From the NCBI GenBank assembly GCA_031267635.1, contig JAIRYX010000369.1:1-16922 (forward strand): a stretch of DNA of 16,922 nucleotides, in the 5' to 3' direction. A program made the translations under genes and the position numbers. The notes below the pieces were generated by a model. The model worked only from the letters and a program-made list of their open reading frames with translations. It was not told the origin of the DNA and did no database searches. Shown here in pieces: positions 15,115 to 16,922 of the stretch. This DNA comes from Planctomycetaceae bacterium (lineage in GTDB: Bacteria > Planctomycetota > Planctomycetia > Pirellulales > Thermoguttaceae). Every line of letters begins with the position of its first letter. The stretch's first letter is position 1.

Positions 15115-15546
15115 TTATAATAAATTGTGTTCTTTCATTTTTTGATCAATCCAGCGGTTCAGTTCATCCCAATCAGCGAGCGGGAGTGCGTCACGGTCGG
15201 GACGCAATTTTTCCGCGCCGCGTATGTAAACATGCCGAATCTCTTTGAGTGTTTTTTCCGTGTTCCAATGAATGAGTATCCGCACGCAACGCTGCAGCGA
15301 CCCTGGAACATAAATTTCGTGATTGCACATCAACGCCGTTTCCATCCAGCCGAACTGCCTCGCGGCAAGTGCGGGAAATTCTGCGTCCAAGTCAATTGTC
15401 GTCGAAAAAATCACACTGCAAACATCTTCCTGTTGGATTCCGTTCAGCCGAATCATCAATGCCAGCAATTCGCGAGTTCCCCGCAAAATCGCCTCTTTGG
15501 TATTATCATCAACTGTCGTTGCTCCACGAATCCCACGACAATACAT
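15115..15546 (-). CDS. aroH: Monofunctional chorismate mutase, AroH type
   Basis: A 143-residue enzyme that converts chorismate to prephenate on the way to phenylalanine and tyrosine. It is of the trimeric Bacillus AroH class and not the helical AroQ class. The N-terminus MYCRGIRGATTV places Arg7 as in Bacillus AroH. Cys74, Glu77 and Arg89 (MCNHEIYVPGSLQRCVRI) correspond to the Bacillus active-site Cys75, Glu78 and Arg90 by motif alignment from memory. IRHVYIRGAEKLRPD is the usual C-terminal segment, followed by a ~20-residue extension. An upstream ATG at 15576 would add 10 residues. I chose 15546 because AGAGGAG lies immediately upstream at ideal spacing and the protein then starts like the family. 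pyrH follows on the same strand. Confidence 0.95.
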   Translation of the reverse strand: MYCRGIRGATTVDDNTKEAILRGTRELLALMIRLNGIQQEDVCSVIFSTTIDLDAEFPALAARQFGWMETALMCNHEIYVPGSLQRCVRILIHWNTEKTLKEIRHVYIRGAEKLRPDRDALPLADWDELNRWIDQKMKEHNLL

Positions 15547-15624
15547 GTTGTTCTCCTCTTGATTCCGCTTCGTCATTTTTTGTCAAAATTCCGTAGTACG
15601 TAGCAGCATATAATTCACAACGTT

Positions 15625-15652
15625 ATTATAGCCGAAAAAGTCGAAAATTCAA
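15625..15652 (-). promoter_or_regulatory. Sigma70-type promoter of aroH
   Basis: On the minus strand TTGAAT (15647-15652) and TATAAT (15625-15630) are separated by 16 bases. The -10 is perfect and the -35 matches at 4 of 6. The leader to the start codon at 15546 would be about 72 bases. It may drive pyrH as well. Confidence 0.55.
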
Positions 15653-15679
15653 GGTACTCAAATTTATAATAAAAATTGC

Positions 15680-15695
15680 AACTATTCAGTCGCCC
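15680..15695. repeat. Truncated third copy of the dispersed palindromic element
   Basis: AACTATTCAGTCGCCC is identical over 16 bases to the left arm of copy 2 (14055-14070). The loop and right arm are missing, so this looks like a half element. It lies between aroH and the small Cys-rich ORF. Confidence 0.6.
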
Positions 15696-15744
15696 AGCCC
15701 ACATACATTCACACTAGGTAATAATCTTAATGACGATGTCTCCA

Positions 15745-15773
15745 TTGACTGGTTATCTGAAAGATTTTACTAT
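15745..15773 (+). promoter_or_regulatory. Possible sigma70-type promoter of the Cys-rich small ORF
   Basis: TTGACT (15745-15750) and TACTAT (15768-15773) are separated by 17 bases, matching consensus at 5 of 6 and 4 of 6. Transcription would begin near 15780, just before the start codons of the small ORF. Confidence 0.42.
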
Positions 15774-15787
15774 TGCCGTGCAGAGTT

Positions 15788-16024
15788 ATGAGAAATTTTG
15801 AAATGAACACGATGAAGAATAATGCTTGTTGTTGCAACACCCGCGCTTATTGCCGCTCGTGTTGCGAACATTGCTTTATTGATGAGTACGAAAGAATGAA
15901 ACAAGAGATTGTTTCTTCAATGGGAGTCAAACAACGTTTGAGTGCATTCTACGCGACGCTCAAAGATCGGATGTTGCTTGCCTTCATGCAAATTGTCCGA
16001 TTGGTTTTATGTTTGAGAAATTGA
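15788..16024 (+). CDS. Small cysteine-rich protein of unknown function
   Basis: An open frame of 78 residues from the ATG at 15788. I do not recognise it. The N-terminal part is dense in cysteine (NNACCCNTRAYCRSCCEHCF: seven Cys and one His within about 20 residues), which could bind a metal or an iron-sulfur cluster. The rest is a likely amphipathic to hydrophobic helix (RLSAFYATLKDRMLLAFMQIVRLVLCLRN). A plausible promoter lies directly upstream. With that promoter the ATGs at 15803 or 15812 are as likely as 15788. None has a clear ribosome binding site. A second small ORF begins 15 bases after its stop. Coding status is probable but unproven. Confidence 0.45.
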   Translation: MRNFEMNTMKNNACCCNTRAYCRSCCEHCFIDEYERMKQEIVSSMGVKQRLSAFYATLKDRMLLAFMQIVRLVLCLRN

Positions 16025-16039
16025 CGAAAGGCAAATGCA

Positions 16040-16171
16040 ATGAAAATGATAATCGTCGATCCCGAAAAAATAAAGCGGTCATACAAAAAACGCCGACCGC
16101 AAAATCAAACGGTGTGCGAAATAAATCTTCGCGCCATAAACCAACTCGTGACCCGTCAAAAATCACATTGA
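16040..16171 (+). CDS. Small basic ORF, possibly frameshifted
   Basis: A 43-residue open frame beginning MKMIIVDPEKIKRSYKKRRP, preceded by GAAAGG 8 bases before the ATG. It sits 15 bases after the Cys-rich ORF. I do not recognise it. Just before its stop lies a run of five A (about 16158-16162). One extra A there would let the frame continue through NHIDSDEEKAMLFQRLGKFV to a TAA at 16221-16223, overlapping the convergent Rpn gene end. The reading could be a real short peptide, a decayed gene or chance. Confidence 0.3.
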   Translation: MKMIIVDPEKIKRSYKKRRPQNQTVCEINLRAINQLVTRQKSH

Positions 16172-16193
16172 CTCGGACGAAGAAAAAGCAATG

Positions 16194-16922
16194 CTATTTC
16201 AACGCCTTGGCAAATTCGTCTAACGAAGTACATGTTGCCGCAATGACAACAAGTGATTCGAGAGCAATTGCGTCTGTTCGTTGTTGCAACGAATCACTAA
16301 TTGATTGGGGAATTTCGTTGAAACGGGCGCGTAAAATGACCAAAATATCATTAACTCTTGTTTTTAATTCTCCTTGCAATTCACCTTTTAATACAGCTTC
16401 TTTAATAAAAGATTCTGACATATTGATACCTTCTTGTCCTGTAAAAGTTTTTTGGATAGTGTTTTGAATTTGTTCCAATGTTATGTTCGACGTCCATGAA
16501 CAATAAGTGACAATTTTTGCAACAATGTCACGCACATGTTCGTCAAGCGGCAACAGACTTAAATACCCTAATATGCGTTCCAAATTTTCGGCAAACGTTC
16601 CGTCGGTCGCGCGTTTCATGCTTTCAACGATAGCTTTGGTTTCCGGTTTGCCCGGCAAGTTATCATATTGAAACCAGTTCAGGTTAATGAAAATAATTTT
16701 GAATTGCGGCACAAACGGTTTGAGTTCGTCCGGTAAATGAGGAAATAAATCTTGAAAGCTGATTTCATAACCGTATTCCTTGTCTTTGCCGTTATATAAA
16801 ACGACCATCAACGGAATCGGCGGTTGATAATTCGGCAACGTGCCTTTCGCTATCCAATCAAAATACAATCCCCATGTCATTTGTAATAACAATTGGATAA
16901 GTAATTTTTTATCCGAGTGCGA
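16194..16922 (-). CDS. Rpn-family recombination-promoting nuclease/putative transposase (partial)
   Basis: The C-terminal 242 residues of a gene whose start lies beyond the right edge. The frame stays open to the last base (SHSDKKLLIQLLLQ precedes the first possible internal start). Recognisable segments are QMTWGLYFDWIAKG, PPIPLMVVLYNGKDKEYGYE, SFQDLFPHLPDELKPFVPQFKIIFINL and ILGYLSLL, typical of YhgA-like/Rpn proteins. These carry an N-terminal PD-(D/E)XK nuclease domain, and in E. coli they promote RecA-independent recombination. The acidic catalytic residues would lie mostly in the missing part. C-terminal EAVLKGELQGELKTRVNDILVILRARF is the usual charged helical tail. No terminal inverted repeats are visible at this end, so I do not call an insertion sequence. 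Confidence 0.85.
   Translation of the reverse strand, partial: SHSDKKLLIQLLLQMTWGLYFDWIAKGTLPNYQPPIPLMVVLYNGKDKEYGYEISFQDLFPHLPDELKPFVPQFKIIFINLNWFQYDNLPGKPETKAIVESMKRATDGTFAENLERILGYLSLLPLDEHVRDIVAKIVTYCSWTSNITLEQIQNTIQKTFTGQEGINMSESFIKEAVLKGELQGELKTRVNDILVILRARFNEIPQSISDSLQQRTDAIALESLVVIAATCTSLDEFAKALK

Noticed and set aside
16009..16467. Plus-strand frame of 152 residues
   Set aside because: Most of it is antisense to the Rpn gene, whose sequence is recognisable. The non-overlapping start is better read in the 16040 frame.
16194..16922. Calling the Rpn gene a complete insertion sequence
   Set aside because: The gene runs off the window and no terminal inverted repeat or target duplication is visible at the end that is present.

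Overview
The window reads as chromosomal DNA of a planctomycete (Planctomycetota) of moderate, somewhat AT-leaning base composition. Two genes point to this phylum. One is a DUF1559 protein with a type IV pilin-like N-terminus (7786-8904, minus). The other is a large one-span membrane protein (10971-13928) whose N-terminus (MRLSLKTLLAY, then AAYLDHKL) matches a family I know only from planctomycetes. The corrinoid protein would suit an anaerobic or facultative lifestyle, but that is inference.

Layout. 1-228: a REP-like repeat, then the leader of a SNF2-family helicase gene (229-2994). 3207-4133: a SWIM zinc-finger protein with a histone H1-like lysine tail, probably the helicase's partner. 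4252-5661 (minus): a secreted DUF4185-like protein with a clear promoter and ribosome binding site. 5662-6231: intergenic, with a perfect 12-bp inverted repeat. 6232-6786: a HIT-family nucleotide hydrolase or transferase. 7075-7563: a nucleoside 2-deoxyribosyltransferase-like protein. 7624-7753: a dispersed palindromic element and a terminator. 7786-8904 (minus): the DUF1559 protein, with a near-consensus promoter about 310 bases upstream. 9329-9970 (minus): a stand-alone corrinoid protein. 9971-10970: repeat-rich, with a degenerate CRISPR-like repeat pair, a REP-like hairpin and two unrelated arrays that both have a 21-bp period. 10971-13928: the membrane protein. 13929-14243: a nested palindrome between convergent genes. 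14244-14984 (minus): UMP kinase. 15115-15546 (minus): AroH-type chorismate mutase with a good promoter and ribosome binding site. 15680-15695: a truncated third copy of the palindromic element. 15788-16171: one or two small unidentified ORFs. 16194 to the window end (minus): an Rpn-type (PD-(D/E)XK) nuclease/transposase gene cut by the window edge.

Most genes look like single transcription units, many with individually recognisable sigma70-type promoters. The only functional module I can support is SNF2 helicase plus SWIM protein, which suggests a DNA- or nucleoid-remodelling pair. Metabolic genes are scattered housekeeping functions: UMP kinase, chorismate mutase and HIT hydrolase. The most distinctive feature is the non-coding content. 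A dispersed hairpin family has two full copies showing compensatory base changes and one half copy. There is also a REP-like GGTCGCCCC element and two arrays with a period of 21 bp. I see no intact mobile element, tRNA, rRNA or cas gene, and I did not find a complete new defence or biosynthetic system.
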